Source of the DNA: Tritrichomonas musculus
Taxonomy: Eukaryota > Parabasalia > Tritrichomonadida > Tritrichomonadidae
Assembly (NCBI GenBank): GCA_039105265.1
Contig: JAPFFF010000013.1
Coordinates: 3,348,001 to 3,412,000, forward strand
Length of the DNA: 64,000 nucleotides
Reading direction: 5' to 3'
Positions 39,074 to 48,991 of this stretch are shown in pieces. The position numbers and the translations under genes are program-made. Every line of letters starts with the position of its first letter. Position 1 is the stretch's first letter. A model generated the notes under the pieces. The model was given only the letters and a program-made list of their open reading frames with translations. It did no database searches and was not told where the DNA came from.

Positions 39074-39206
39074 AAAATGTCTTTAACTATGTGTGGTATA
39101 CCGTCACTGATATCTTGTGGACCAATAGTGGCGACATTTAAACCAATTGATTCCGCCGTTTTGATACCTAATATGAAGTTGTCAAAAAGTTTGAAATCAT
39201 CAAGTT
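39074..39206 (-). pseudogene. Fragment of a fimbrin-type calponin-homology domain
   Basis: The minus strand reads DNFILGIKTAESIGLNVATI then GPQDISDGIPHIVKDIL before a TAA. This closely follows the fimbrin/plastin pattern of NLNLALNSASAIG..VVNIG and AEDLKEGKPHLVLG. Only about 43 codons remain, without start or neighbours, so it is a relic. It lies just upstream of an intact CH-domain gene but in opposite orientation and is of a different CH type. Confidence 0.45.
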
Positions 39207-39603
39207 TTTTTTTAATTCAATTTATTAATATACTTTTATATCAAATATATTTGATTTAATAAATATATAAATATATTTTAAAGTATAAATACAATCATTA
39301 AAAATATTTTTAAGATATAAATATTTTTATAAATAAAAAATAATGAGATAATAATTAATTAAAATTGAATAATCTCAATAAAATTGAATAAGAAAATTTT
39401 CATATAAATTTTATTAAATCAAGCAAAATCAACTTTAAACAATATAGAGAACACAAATTACTTATACTTTTTTTTATTTTTTATTTAAAATTGTGAGTCA
39501 TTAATAATAACTTTTTATTCCCTTTAAAAAATTGAGAACATACTTTCAAACTGAATATAAAAATTATAGAATTCTATGAAAATAGGTTTGAATATGAAAG
39601 ATT
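39207..39603. other. Upstream region of the first CH-repeat gene
   Basis: AT-rich without coding signal. An ATG at 39576 is in frame with the downstream gene but lies before the initiator at 39604 and is therefore probably not transcribed. Confidence 0.5.
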
Positions 39604-39608
39604 TCATT
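39604..39608 (+). promoter_or_regulatory. Initiator TCATT deciding the start of the CH-repeat gene
   Basis: TCATT gives a 21-nt leader to the ATG at 39627. This excludes the more upstream in-frame ATGs at 39576 and 39594. Confidence 0.55.
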
Positions 39609-39626
39609 TTTACTAAAAACAAAATA

Positions 39627-42600
39627 ATGACAGATCTCGATCTTAAAGAAATAGATTCACAATGGATACCACTTCAAAACCGAGTTTTTACACGATGGGT
39701 CAATACTCAATTAAAAGGAACATGCGATCATGAAATCGAATCAGTAACAAAAGATTTAACATCAGGTGTTGAATTAGTTAATCTTGCAAAAGTACTTACC
39801 GGAAAAGAAACTCCACGTGCATGGGCCAAAGAACCAAAACGAAATGTTGAAATGGTTCAAAATCTTGATTTAGCAATTGACATGTTCAGCAAAGATGGCG
39901 TCAATTTAATCGGTACATCAGGAAAAGATATTTATGATAACAATGAAAAGCTCACTTTGGGCTTAATATGGTCTCTTATTTTACATTATCAAATTGGCAA
40001 ATCAGTTAAAGGCAATGACGAGAAGTCCAACCAAGCAGTTAAGTCAGCAAAGAGTGACAAAGATGCACTTATGTCATGGGCCAACGAACGCGTGTCAACA
40101 TACCAAAATCAAGACAACTTCAATAAGTACGACTTGTCAATGTGCGCGCTCTTGGACTCGTACGTTCCAGAGAAAGTCAACTACTACAAACTCGACCCAA
40201 ACGATACAGAGAACAATGCCAAACTTGCTACAAACGTTATGAACGAGCTTGGAATCCCAGTTTACGTTTATCCAGAAGACGTCGTCAACAACAACGACAA
40301 AGTCGATGAAAAGACTTTGATGACGCAGCTTTCATCCGCGAAAATGGTTCTTGACAACCTTTCAAGCGCGAACGTCAGCCAGGCGCATCTCGAGAACCAC
40401 GATTCATCATCAGCGATGGAGAGCGAGTACTCATCAGAAATTCTCAAGGAGAGAGAAGTCGCCGCAGATTTCGCTAAGGAGTCCGAATTGAGCGATTTGA
40501 AGCAGCAGCTCGAAGCCCTGAGGCAGAGGCTAGACAGCGTCCAGTCAACAGCTGATGCAGCAACAAGCCAGGTCAACGAGCTCAGAGCGTTGAATGGCCA
40601 GTTGTCAGATGGCCTTCGATGCCTCAAGTACGAAGTCAAGAAGCTCAAGGAAACTCCGGTTCCAGAGCCAGCCGTGTTCAACCCGGAGCCACTGGAGACA
40701 GAAATCAGATCGCTCAGAGAAGAAATCGAGCAACTCAAGAACGCCCCGCCAAAGATCGAAGAAAGAACGATCCAAGTTCCAGCAGAAGTTCCAAGCGAAT
40801 TGCTCGAACGTATCAGCAAGGCAGAGACAGCATCAAGTGATGCACAAAGCAAGGCGGCACAATGCAGCGAGAAAGTCGTCGGAGCACAAACAAGAGCTGA
40901 CGAAGCTCACTCTAAGGCAACAGAGACAAGCGGAAAGGTGGACCAACTCAGAGCAGAAAACGACTCATTAAGAAGCGAAATCCAATCGCTCAGAAGCGAA
41001 ATTGAAAAACTGAAGAACGTTCCAGCACCAGAACCATTCAACGCCGCTCCTCTTGAAGCTAGAATTCAATCACTCAATGACGAAATCGAGAAGCTCAAGA
41101 ATGTTCCAGCACCAGAACCATTCAACGCCGCTCCTCTTGAAGCTAGAATTCAATCACTCAATGACGAAATCGAGAAGCTCAAGAATGCTCCAGCACCAGA
41201 ACCATTCGATGCAACACCACTTGAGTCAGAAATTCATTCACTCAATGACGAAATCGAGAAACTCAAGAATGTTCCAGCACCAGAACCATTCAACGCCGCT
41301 CCTCTTGAAGCTAGAATTCAATCACTCAATGACGAAATCGAGAAACTGAAGAATGTTCCAGCACCAGAACCATTCGATGCTACTCCTCTTGAAGCTAGAA
41401 TTCAATCACTCAATGACGAAATTGAGAAACTCAAGAATGTTCCAGCACCAGAACCATTCAACGCCGCTCCTCTTGAAGCTAGAATTCAATCACTCAATGA
41501 CGAAATCGAGAAGCTCAAGAATGTTCCAGCACCAGAACCATTCAACGCCGCTCCTCTTGAAGCTAGAATTCAATCACTCAATGACGAAATCGAGAAACTG
41601 AAGAATGTTCCAGCACCAGAACCATTCGATGCTACTCCACTTGAAACTAAAATACAAGCACTCAGAAACGAAATTGAGAAACTCAAGAATGTTCCAGCAC
41701 CAGAACCATTCAACGCCGCTCCTCTTGAAGCTAGAATTCAATCACTCAATGACGAAATCGAGAAACTGAAGAATGTTCCAGCACCAGAACCATTCAACGC
41801 CGCTCCTCTTGAAGCTAGAATTCAATCACTCAATAATGAAATTGAGAAACTGAAGAATGTTCCAGCACCAGAACCATTCGATGCTACTCCTCTTGAAGCT
41901 AGAATTCAATCACTCAATGACGAAATCGAGAAACTGAAGAATGTTCCAGCACCAGAACCATTCGATGCTACTCCACTTGAAACTAAAATACAAGCACTCA
42001 GAAACGAACTTGAACAACTGAAGAATGTTCCAGCACCAGAACCATTCAACGCCGCTCCTCTTGAAGCTAGAATTCAATCACTCAATGACGAAATCGAGAA
42101 ACTGAAGAATGTTCCAGCACCAGAACCATTCAACGCCGCTCCTCTTGAAGCTAGAATTCAATCACTCAATGACGAAATTGAGAAGCTCAAGAATGTTCCA
42201 GCACCAGAACCATTCAACGCCGCTCCTCTTGAAGCTAGAATTCAATCACTCAATAATGAAATTGAGAAACTGAAGAATGTTCCAGCACCAGAACCATTCG
42301 ATGCAACACCACTTGAGTCAGAAATTCAATCACTCAATGACGAAATTGAGAAACTGAAGAATGTTCCAGCACCAGAACCATTCGATGCTACACCACTTGA
42401 ATCCAAGATACAATCACTCAATGACGAAATCGAGAAACTGAAGAATGTTCCAGCACCAGAACCATTCGATGCAACACCACTTGAGTCAGAAATTCAATCA
42501 CTCAATGACGAAATTGAGAAACTGAAGAATGTTCCAGCACCAGAACCATTCGATGCTACTCCTCTTGAAGCTAGAATTCAATCACTCAATAATGAAATTG

Positions 42601-44738
42601 AGAAACTGAAGAATGTTCCAGCACCAGAACCATTCGATGCTACTCCTCTTGAAGCTAGAATTCAATCACTCAATGACGAAATCGAGAAACTGAAGAATGT
42701 TCCAGCACCAGAACCATTCGATGCTACTCCTCTTGAAGCTAGAATTCAATCACTCAATAATGAAATTGAGAAACTGAAGAATGTTCCAGCACCAGAACCA
42801 TTCGATGCTACTCCTCTTGAAGCTAGAATTCAATCACTCAATGACGAAATCGAGAAACTGAAGAATGTTCCAGCACCAGAACCATTCGATGCAACACCAC
42901 TTGAGTCAGAAATTCATTCACTCAATGACGAAATCGAGAAACTCAAGAATGTTCCAGCACCAGAACCATTTGATGCCTCTCCACTTGAAGAAAAGATTCA
43001 ATCACTTAACAATGAAGTTGAACAACTCAAGAATGCTCCAGCACCAGAACCATTCGATTCTACTCCACTTGAATCCAAGACATCTGAAGTCAGCGATAAA
43101 ATTGACCAACTCGTTGATGACAATGAAGCATTTAAATTCGATATCAAATCACTCAAATACGAAGTCAAGAAGCTCAAGCAAGCACCAGCGCCAGTCCCAA
43201 CACCAGTCTCAGAACGCGAAGTCCCAGTAATTCCAGCTGACCTTGAAGAACGCGTTAACAAAGCACAAGAAACGTCAGATTCAGCCACAGAGAAAGCTAC
43301 AGCTGCAGCCACAACTGCTCAAGAAGCAATTCAAAGCTCAAACGATGCACAAACAAGGGCTGATGAAGCCATGGAGAAAGCCAACTATTCACAACACAGC
43401 TGCATTGAAGCCAATGAAAAGGCTGACAAATTGATGGAAGAACAAAATAAACTCTACCATGATATCAAATGCCTCAAATATGAAGTCAAGAAACTACTCT
43501 CTAATATTGAAGCCCTAAATGAAATTCCATCCGACATTGCCCAACGTGTTGAGAACGCAGAAAAGAAATCAGCCGATGCTAGTGAGAAGGCCAATGAATC
43601 AGCATCCAAAGTCAACAGAGCTGTTGAGAGAGCTGATGAAGTTGAATCCAAATTCAACGATCTTTTGTCAAAGACAGAAAACTACGACAAAGAGATCAAG
43701 TATCTCAGAGACGATGTTGACATGCTCAAGAGCGCGCCGGCAATCAAAGCGACAGACATTGTCAGGCGTGTTGATAATGCACAAAGCAACGCAAACGACG
43801 CAAGCACAAAAGCCGATGACACAAACTCCAAACTCAGAAAAGTCGCTAAGAAAGCTCTCGATGCAAGCGACAAAGTTGACCAGATGAAAGCAGAAGTTGA
43901 TGAATTGAGAGACGAACTCAACAAGTTGAAGGATGCACCTCAACCAGAACCAGTCCAAGAGCGCGCTGCTCCGGCTCAAATTCCAGACGATCTTGTCAAT
44001 CGCGTCGATCAGGCAAGCCAGAAGGCCGACGACGCCAACTCCAAGTTCAAGAAGGTTTCGAAGAAAGCAAATGAGACAAGCGACAAAGTCGACCAAATTG
44101 TCACAGACAACGAGCACATCAGCGGCGACATCAAATGCCTCAAATACGAAGTCAAGAAATTGAAGGAGTCGATTCAGCAATTGGAGTCAAATCCAGTTTC
44201 TCAATCTGCTCCAGCTCAACAAAAAGTTTCAGCACCGCCAAGTGGCGCAGCTGACAGCAAAGCTGAAGAATCGGAATCCAAGTCGTCCAAATCAGTCAAG
44301 AAACTGACAACAAGAGTTGACAAACTTGCAGCAGACAACGATACAATGAAGACCGAAATGAAGTGCATGAAATATGAAGTCAAGAAACTCAAGGAGGCAG
44401 CACTAGAGCAGCAAGCACAGCCAGCAGCTGAGGCGCCAAAGCCAAAGAAGTCGACGAAGAGTGCAAACGCGGCAGCACCAGCAACAGCTGAACCATCAGC
44501 AAATTCAATCAACCAATTGAGAGAAGAAAATAATGTTTTGAGATCAGAAATCCAGAGCCTTCGTGATGAAATGAGGAAGTTGAATGCAACACCAACAAAA
44601 GTTCAAGACGAAAGCAAAATGAAATATGCCCACTCTGATTCAGTTGAAGTTTTGAAAGTTGAAAATGAAAGGCTAAAGAATGATCTCAAATGCCTTAAAT
44701 ACGAAGTCAAGAAACTTAAGGAACACGATAACGAATAA
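39627..44738 (+). CDS. Giant calponin-homology protein with 25 x 28-residue repeats (copy A)
   Basis: The 1703-residue protein starts with paired calponin-homology domains (about 8-125, 140-262; KVLTGKETPRAWAKEPKRN and LMSWANERVS), an actin-binding module of the alpha-actinin/fimbrin superfamily. A coiled coil follows, then 25 tandem 28-residue units (about residues 465-1160) of the type NVPAPEPFNAAPLEARIQSL NDEIEKLK, then a further coiled coil with a recurring motif (C/S)LKYEVKKLK that also ends the protein. It is probably a large actin-linked rod. Start chosen at 39627 because TCATT precedes it and the paralog aligns there (DSQWIPLQ). An inverted paralog lies at 57351-63383. Confidence 0.88.
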   Translation: MTDLDLKEIDSQWIPLQNRVFTRWVNTQLKGTCDHEIESVTKDLTSGVELVNLAKVLTGKETPRAWAKEPKRNVEMVQNLDLAIDMFSKDGVNLIGTSGKDIYDNNEKLTLGLIWSLILHYQIGKSVKGNDEKSNQAVKSAKSDKDALMSWANERVSTYQNQDNFNKYDLSMCALLDSYVPEKVNYYKLDPNDTENNAKLATNVMNELGIPVYVYPEDVVNNNDKVDEKTLMTQLSSAKMVLDNLSSANVSQAHLENHDSSSAMESEYSSEILKEREVAADFAKESELSDLKQQLEALRQRLDSVQSTADAATSQVNELRALNGQLSDGLRCLKYEVKKLKETPVPEPAVFNPEPLETEIRSLREEIEQLKNAPPKIEERTIQVPAEVPSELLERISKAETASSDAQSKAAQCSEKVVGAQTRADEAHSKATETSGKVDQLRAENDSLRSEIQSLRSEIEKLKNVPAPEPFNAAPLEARIQSLNDEIEKLKNVPAPEPFNAAPLEARIQSLNDEIEKLKNAPAPEPFDATPLESEIHSLNDEIEKLKNVPAPEPFNAAPLEARIQSLNDEIEKLKNVPAPEPFDATPLEARIQSLNDEIEKLKNVPAPEPFNAAPLEARIQSLNDEIEKLKNVPAPEPFNAAPLEARIQSLNDEIEKLKNVPAPEPFDATPLETKIQALRNEIEKLKNVPAPEPFNAAPLEARIQSLNDEIEKLKNVPAPEPFNAAPLEARIQSLNNEIEKLKNVPAPEPFDATPLEARIQSLNDEIEKLKNVPAPEPFDATPLETKIQALRNELEQLKNVPAPEPFNAAPLEARIQSLNDEIEKLKNVPAPEPFNAAPLEARIQSLNDEIEKLKNVPAPEPFNAAPLEARIQSLNNEIEKLKNVPAPEPFDATPLESEIQSLNDEIEKLKNVPAPEPFDATPLESKIQSLNDEIEKLKNVPAPEPFDATPLESEIQSLNDEIEKLKNVPAPEPFDATPLEARIQSLNNEIEKLKNVPAPEPFDATPLEARIQSLNDEIEKLKNVPAPEPFDATPLEARIQSLNNEIEKLKNVPAPEPFDATPLEARIQSLNDEIEKLKNVPAPEPFDATPLESEIHSLNDEIEKLKNVPAPEPFDASPLEEKIQSLNNEVEQLKNAPAPEPFDSTPLESKTSEVSDKIDQLVDDNEAFKFDIKSLKYEVKKLKQAPAPVPTPVSEREVPVIPADLEERVNKAQETSDSATEKATAAATTAQEAIQSSNDAQTRADEAMEKANYSQHSCIEANEKADKLMEEQNKLYHDIKCLKYEVKKLLSNIEALNEIPSDIAQRVENAEKKSADASEKANESASKVNRAVERADEVESKFNDLLSKTENYDKEIKYLRDDVDMLKSAPAIKATDIVRRVDNAQSNANDASTKADDTNSKLRKVAKKALDASDKVDQMKAEVDELRDELNKLKDAPQPEPVQERAAPAQIPDDLVNRVDQASQKADDANSKFKKVSKKANETSDKVDQIVTDNEHISGDIKCLKYEVKKLKESIQQLESNPVSQSAPAQQKVSAPPSGAADSKAEESESKSSKSVKKLTTRVDKLAADNDTMKTEMKCMKYEVKKLKEAALEQQAQPAAEAPKPKKSTKSANAAAPATAEPSANSINQLREENNVLRSEIQSLRDEMRKLNATPTKVQDESKMKYAHSDSVEVLKVENERLKNDLKCLKYEVKKLKEHDNE
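41021..43120 (+). repeat. 84-bp tandem array, 25 copies (in copy A)
   Basis: The word TCCAGCACCAGAACCATTC recurs every 84 bp from 41021 to 43037 without any frame slip, giving 25 units. Two main unit types alternate (FNAAPLEARIQ and FDATPLE..IQ). The 3' half is rich in the FDATP type with an alternating two-unit pattern (NNE/NDE). Confidence 0.9.
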
Positions 44739-45102
44739 ATTTTATAGATTAAATAGAATTATTAGAAAATAGATGTAGAATTAATAACATGTATAAATAA
44801 ATAAAAATTTTTTTTTAATTTATAATTTGTAAATTCTTTTTTAAAAAATAAACAGACACAATTATAATAAAAGTAGGTAAAATGCTTAAAAAAGCACCTA
44901 ATTCAAAAAGCTATATTATGATACCTAGACTTTTTTTATCATTTATGGCCAGATTTAAATGAGTATGATATTTCTTTCAAAAATTATATAATATACTGAC
45001 AAAAATTTTCGGGTGGCATGAAATTTGAACTCTTTCAAAATTGAATAAAAATTGTATAGAAATTTTGTCATATGCAAAAAGAATAAATTGAATTCTTTGA
45101 TT
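44739..45102. other. 3' flank of copy A, shared with copy B
   Basis: About 145 bp after the stop (to about 44882, ending GTAGGTAAA) matches the 3' flank of the inverted paralog (57208-57350) with few differences, so the duplication included the 3' untranslated region. Beyond that no feature seen. Confidence 0.7.
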
Positions 45103-45107
45103 TCATT
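45103..45107 (+). promoter_or_regulatory. Initiator TCATT of the 100-residue gene
   Basis: TCATT lies 8 nt before the ATG at 45116 and supports expression of this small gene. Confidence 0.5.
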
Positions 45108-45115
45108 TAGATCAA

Positions 45116-45418
45116 ATGCAAAGCGCCGGAATTGCTTTTAAAAGAAACCTGAATAATCTTCTGACAGGTAATCCAAATGGAAGGGTTCCAAAAGCTTTAA
45201 TCAACAAATACCATAAAATGGCTTGCGAAAGTAATCCGAACATAAGGAAAATTAGTAGAATGGAGATGCGAAAAATTCAATTATATTTTGAAAATTTTGC
45301 TGATCAATCAAAAATCATTTTGAATGAAATTACACATTTGCAAAATATGGGCCATATAGATTTTATAAAGGATTTTTATTCATTAAAAGATAAAATTCGA
45401 AGAATGAACGGGATATAA
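45116..45418 (+). CDS. Small hypothetical helical protein
   Basis: A 100-residue basic protein (MQSAGIAFKRNLNNLLTGNP...), mostly helical, with no membrane segment or known motif. A perfect initiator lies just upstream and the stop reads TATAAATAAA, so it has proper trichomonad gene signals despite its size. It sits between the CH-repeat gene and tRNA-Arg. Function unknown; DNA- or protein-binding is possible from its charge but not supported. Confidence 0.6.
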   Translation: MQSAGIAFKRNLNNLLTGNPNGRVPKALINKYHKMACESNPNIRKISRMEMRKIQLYFENFADQSKIILNEITHLQNMGHIDFIKDFYSLKDKIRRMNGI

Positions 45419-45555
45419 ATAAAGTATCTTCTTTATTTAAGATTTTTATTTAAACTCTCTTAATTTGGAAACCAACTAGCGAGGAGATATTTTGTTCCCC
45501 TCTTTCTTAGTATTATTAAAACATCAAGATTTTAAATAAAATTAAATTATTCGTA

Positions 45556-45628
45556 GCATCTGTAGCATAATGGATAATGCGCCTCCCTTCTAAGGAGGAG
45601 ATTCCGGGTTCGAGTCCCTGCAGATGCG
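45556..45628 (+). tRNA. tRNA-Arg (anticodon TCT)
   Basis: Acceptor stem GCATCTG (45556-45562) pairs with CAGATGC (45621-45627). The anticodon arm is CCTCC-CTTCTAA-GGAGG, giving TCT, which reads AGA. The T arm contains the canonical B box GGTTCGAGTCC and the A box is TAGCATAATGG. No intron and no encoded CCA. A T11 terminator follows. Confidence 0.95.
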
Positions 45629-45631
45629 TAG

Positions 45632-45642
45632 TTTTTTTTTTT
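45632..45642 (+). terminator. RNA polymerase III T-run after tRNA-Arg
   Basis: Eleven T begin three bases after the discriminator of tRNA-Arg. Confidence 0.85.
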
Positions 45643-45977
45643 GTAATTTAAAATAACAAACCATTTAAGAATATTAACTGCGGAAATCAAATTAAATTCC
45701 AATTCTTCAGATGAAGGAAATAAAATTCATCCATTCGCGTGTAGTCTTAATTTTATAGAATCGAATCATCTCATTTCGAAAATTACAATCAAATAGAAGC
45801 TAATATATCAGATGTTGGATTAATAAACTGCTAAAATTTCTGTAATGTCATTGATTGTACGACATTTTTTTTTTGTCAAATCATATGAGAAAAAAAAAAA
45901 AGATTAGCAGTCATTTTAAGTTTATCTCTATTACATATAAAAAATAATTATAAACAAAATTAATATTAAATTATTTT
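45643..45977. other. Intergenic
   Basis: AT-rich, no gene or element ends recognised. Confidence 0.5.
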
Positions 45978-46421
45978 TTAATTATGGGCTTGTTCATTTA
46001 ATGATTCATTTTGATCATTATTTATGGTGGTAATAAAATTGGCTTCATAATACTCTATGACATCAATCAAATCTGCATTATAACCATTTTGAAATAAAAT
46101 AACAAAAATCATTATGAAAGAAAAATCGAAACATGTATAAGTTATCAAAATTGGTAATTGAATTAAACTTCCAATAGCCATAATCCCAATTTGCTTATTA
46201 TTTTTCTTCATAAATAGCAAATACATAATAACAAGAAACATTAATATGAGAATTATATATATTGAAGCCATTGTTGAACAAATGATAAAATTTTTCTTTG
46301 AATCATGATGTTTTGTGAAATTGATTACAAGTTTACAATAGCAACATAAGAAGCAAAAGAAAGGTATCATTTCTATTCCTAAAACTAGTAAAAATCTTTC
46401 AAAAGGGTTATCCTCATTCAT
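45978..46421 (-). CDS. Small multi-pass membrane protein, hypothetical
   Basis: A 147-residue product with about four hydrophobic segments (FLLVLGIEMIPFFCFLCCYC, FIICSTMASIYIILILMFLV, IGIMAIGSLIQLPILITYT, FSFIMIFVILFQ). The longer open frame to 46460 starts with TTG and lies upstream of the TCATT at 46431-46427, so the ATG at 46421 with an 8-nt leader is preferred. The acidic, Asn-rich C-terminus ends NESLNEQAHN. No family recognised. The stop reads TAAA. Confidence 0.6.
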   Translation of the reverse strand: MNEDNPFERFLLVLGIEMIPFFCFLCCYCKLVINFTKHHDSKKNFIICSTMASIYIILILMFLVIMYLLFMKKNNKQIGIMAIGSLIQLPILITYTCFDFSFIMIFVILFQNGYNADLIDVIEYYEANFITTINNDQNESLNEQAHN

Positions 46422-46426
46422 TGCTA

Positions 46427-46431
46427 AATGA
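46427..46431 (-). promoter_or_regulatory. Initiator TCATT deciding the start of the membrane-protein gene
   Basis: TCATT places transcription start 8 nt before ATG 46421, inside the longer TTG-started frame, which is therefore excluded. Confidence 0.5.
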
Positions 46432-46579
46432 ATATTTTTTGGTTTTAATTTATCATTCAATTATCTTTTTTTTCACAAAAGTGCAAAAAAGTTTTCGCCG
46501 ATTTTTTCTGAAGTACGATACAGGGTCAATATTGACCTTAACCGTTGGGGGCAAAAGAGATTGGGGGCAAAAAATATCT

Positions 46580-46616
<37 letters not shown>

Positions 46617-46989
46617 AATTATTTTGAGATAATTCAATATCTTATTGAAATATCTTATCTGATTGAAAGAACATTTAATTTTAAAAAACTCTGACAATAT
46701 AAAAATGATAAAACAATCATTTTCTTTGATTGCATTTAAATCTGATTTAAAAATGATAGTGGAAAAATCGTAAAAAAATTAGTTGTGGAAATTTATCCTT
46801 TTGTCACTTTTTAGGATAAGTTTGGGATAAAAAAAAAAAAAATAAAAAAAAATAAGCAAAAGTGGTGTATGATAAATTGCATCTATTTATATATGCTTTT
46901 TTTTTTGGAGAAAAAAAGAAAGTATAAAAATTTTGGAATAAAAATAAAAATTTTGGATTTTTTTTTTTGCAATATTGCAGTAGATAAAT
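46432..46989. other. Intergenic with duplicated G-run word and T33 run
   Basis: TTGGGGGCAAAA occurs twice within 30 bp (46546 and 46562 area). An uninterrupted run of 33 T lies at 46583-46615. No gene seen. Confidence 0.5.
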
Positions 46990-47804
46990 TACAGCTCGGA
47001 ATTATTACTGTTGCGTTATTTTACAGTAATAAGCAAATAAAAGAGCAATTTGAAAATTTTCAAAAATTTTTAAAAATTTAAAAATTTAAAATTTTAATAT
47101 TTTTTTCAATTATGTTCTTTAGTTGAAAATCGTATCATTCTCTTAATTATGATAAAATAAAACTTGGATTTATTCATTTATAAAAATATTATTCTCAAAA
47201 AGTTCCATTTAGTTATCATTCATTGTTATACAAATATAAACGATCTGAAGGTCAAAAATATTTGACTTTAAAAAGGCCAAAAAGTTTCCATTACTGCAGT
47301 TAGCGGTTTGCAGTAATAAGGTATTCAATTCAAATTTACCATAAATAGGTGAAAAAGCAGCCGTTATTACTGCAGTTAGCGGTTTACAGTAATAAGAATT
47401 CAATTATTATTGACCTATTTTTTGCCTTAAAAGAGGTTATTGATTAATATTATGGTGAATATAATATTCAATATAATATTAAATTTTATTTATTATGACT
47501 TTCTATTATTTTTTTAATGTTCACATTATCATTAAGTTAATTCATACTTTTTTACTGATTTAAAGCAAATTGAAAATTTGTATAAATAGAATCAAAAAAA
47601 AAATATACAGAAAAATAATTTTGAATGCTTTTGTTAGCATTTTGAATTTTTTGTTATAATTTCTCAAAATTTTAAAGAAAGCAAAATTTTTCAAAATTTT
47701 TATATATCAAAAATTTTAATTTGACAATTTTGAGCAAAATCCCAAATCGCAGTCATAAGAAGACAAAAAATTGAATGGGCCTGCAGTAGTAATTCCGAGC
47801 TGTA
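46990..47804. mobile_element. TA-flanked MITE with three conserved stem-loops
   Basis: Inverted termini CAGCTCGGAATTATTACTG (46992-47010) and CAGTAGTAATTCCGAGCTG (47784-47802) differ at one of 19 positions and are flanked by TA on both sides. The 811-bp interior has no coding gene. Three stem-loops share the stem TTATTACTG(C/T)/(G/A)CAGTAATAA near 47002-47033, 47291-47321 and 47364-47397; two share the loop GTTAGCGGTTT. TA duplication suggests mobilisation by a Tc1/mariner transposase. Confidence 0.7.
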
Positions 47805-48914
47805 CATATATATTATATTTATTACATTCATTAATCAGATAAATAATTAATAAAATGATAATAAGAAAAAAAAATTTGTTGCATTAAGCATTTATTCTAT
47901 AATTAAAATATGATATATATTTATTTCTTTTAATATATAAAATAAGTAAAATTATGAATTAAATAAATTTTTAATATAGATATTTGTGTTTTATTTTTTT
48001 ACTATGACAAATGAAATGAAAAAGTTTTTTAAATGTTAGTTAACTAACATTGGAAAGAAATCTCTTCCAGGAAGTAAATTTCTCCTACATTTAAGGTATA
48101 TACCAAAATAGCATGATGTACTTTGATGATACTTGTCAGGCATGGTCATTGTTATCAGCATTATTATTAATTTCTTTTCATCATTTCAATTTTCAATAAA
48201 TATGAAAGCTTGATAAGAAAATATTAGCTCATTTTATAGTCTAGTTATTTAGGTACTGCAACTTGTCTCGCAATTTTCTACTATTTTTTTCAGAATTTGA
48301 ACAATGTTTTAATTATTTAAAAATCGAAAATTCGTTTAAATCGAAGCAATCAAAATATAAATGAATACTTAACTAAAACTTATGTTGATGAAAAGATCTT
48401 AAATAGTTTTAACGATCAAAGATTTATCAATAAAATCATTATTCATGAAGGCGACGCGAAATGGCTAAATAATAGCATATTTTTAAAAAAATTCCAGATT
48501 CATAATTCAAATTTAAAAAAAAAACTTTATCTATTTCTTTAATATGATAAGCAATCTTCTTATATGATAATTTTGTCATATAAGAAGATTGCTTAACAAA
48601 AATTCAAAATATGCTTAAGAGAAAGTTACCTATTTTGAATTTTTTGTAAATTAATAGATCCATTAATTATGCTATCATTTGATGATATAAAATTAGTTTG
48701 ATGAATTTTTCAACTTATTAAATTCAATAGATCAATTTCAACAAATTAATAGTGAATTTTCATATATAAACATTATTATAATTGTACAATTATCAGAATT
48801 TGGTTGATTTATATTTTTATTACAAAAACAATTGATTTGAATTAATATTCAAATTAATTTGAATTACTTCTATTGAAATATTTTCATATTGTTATATTTT
48901 TGAATAAGTTTTTT
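47805..48914. other. Intergenic with decayed coding trace
   Basis: Near 48375-48515 the plus strand reads YVDEKILNSFNDQRFINK and IIIHEGDAKWLNNSIFLKKF without a start, possibly a relic of unknown origin. A 12-bp palindrome TTAGTTAACTAA lies near 48035. The strong hairpin at 48549 is listed separately. Confidence 0.4.
48549..48594. repeat. Perfect 19-bp inverted repeat with 8-base loop
   Basis: AAGCAATCTTCTTATATGA (48549-48567) and its exact reverse complement (48576-48594) flank TAATTTTG. It lies in non-coding DNA. It could be a fold-back element, a small-RNA precursor or a structural relic. Confidence 0.85.
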
Positions 48915-48991
48915 CATATACTTATTCAATTATTTGAATTATAAAAATACGATACTTGATTGAATTCTTTGAATTTCTATTCAAAATATCA

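Noticed and set aside
39077-39259. Plus-strand ORF MSLTMCGIPSLISCGP
   Set aside because: The opposite strand gives a fimbrin-like CH pattern over the same bases, which is the better explanation.
39576-39626. Upstream ATG extension of copy A
   Set aside because: It lies before the TCATT at 39604, is not shared with copy B, and adds no recognised sequence.
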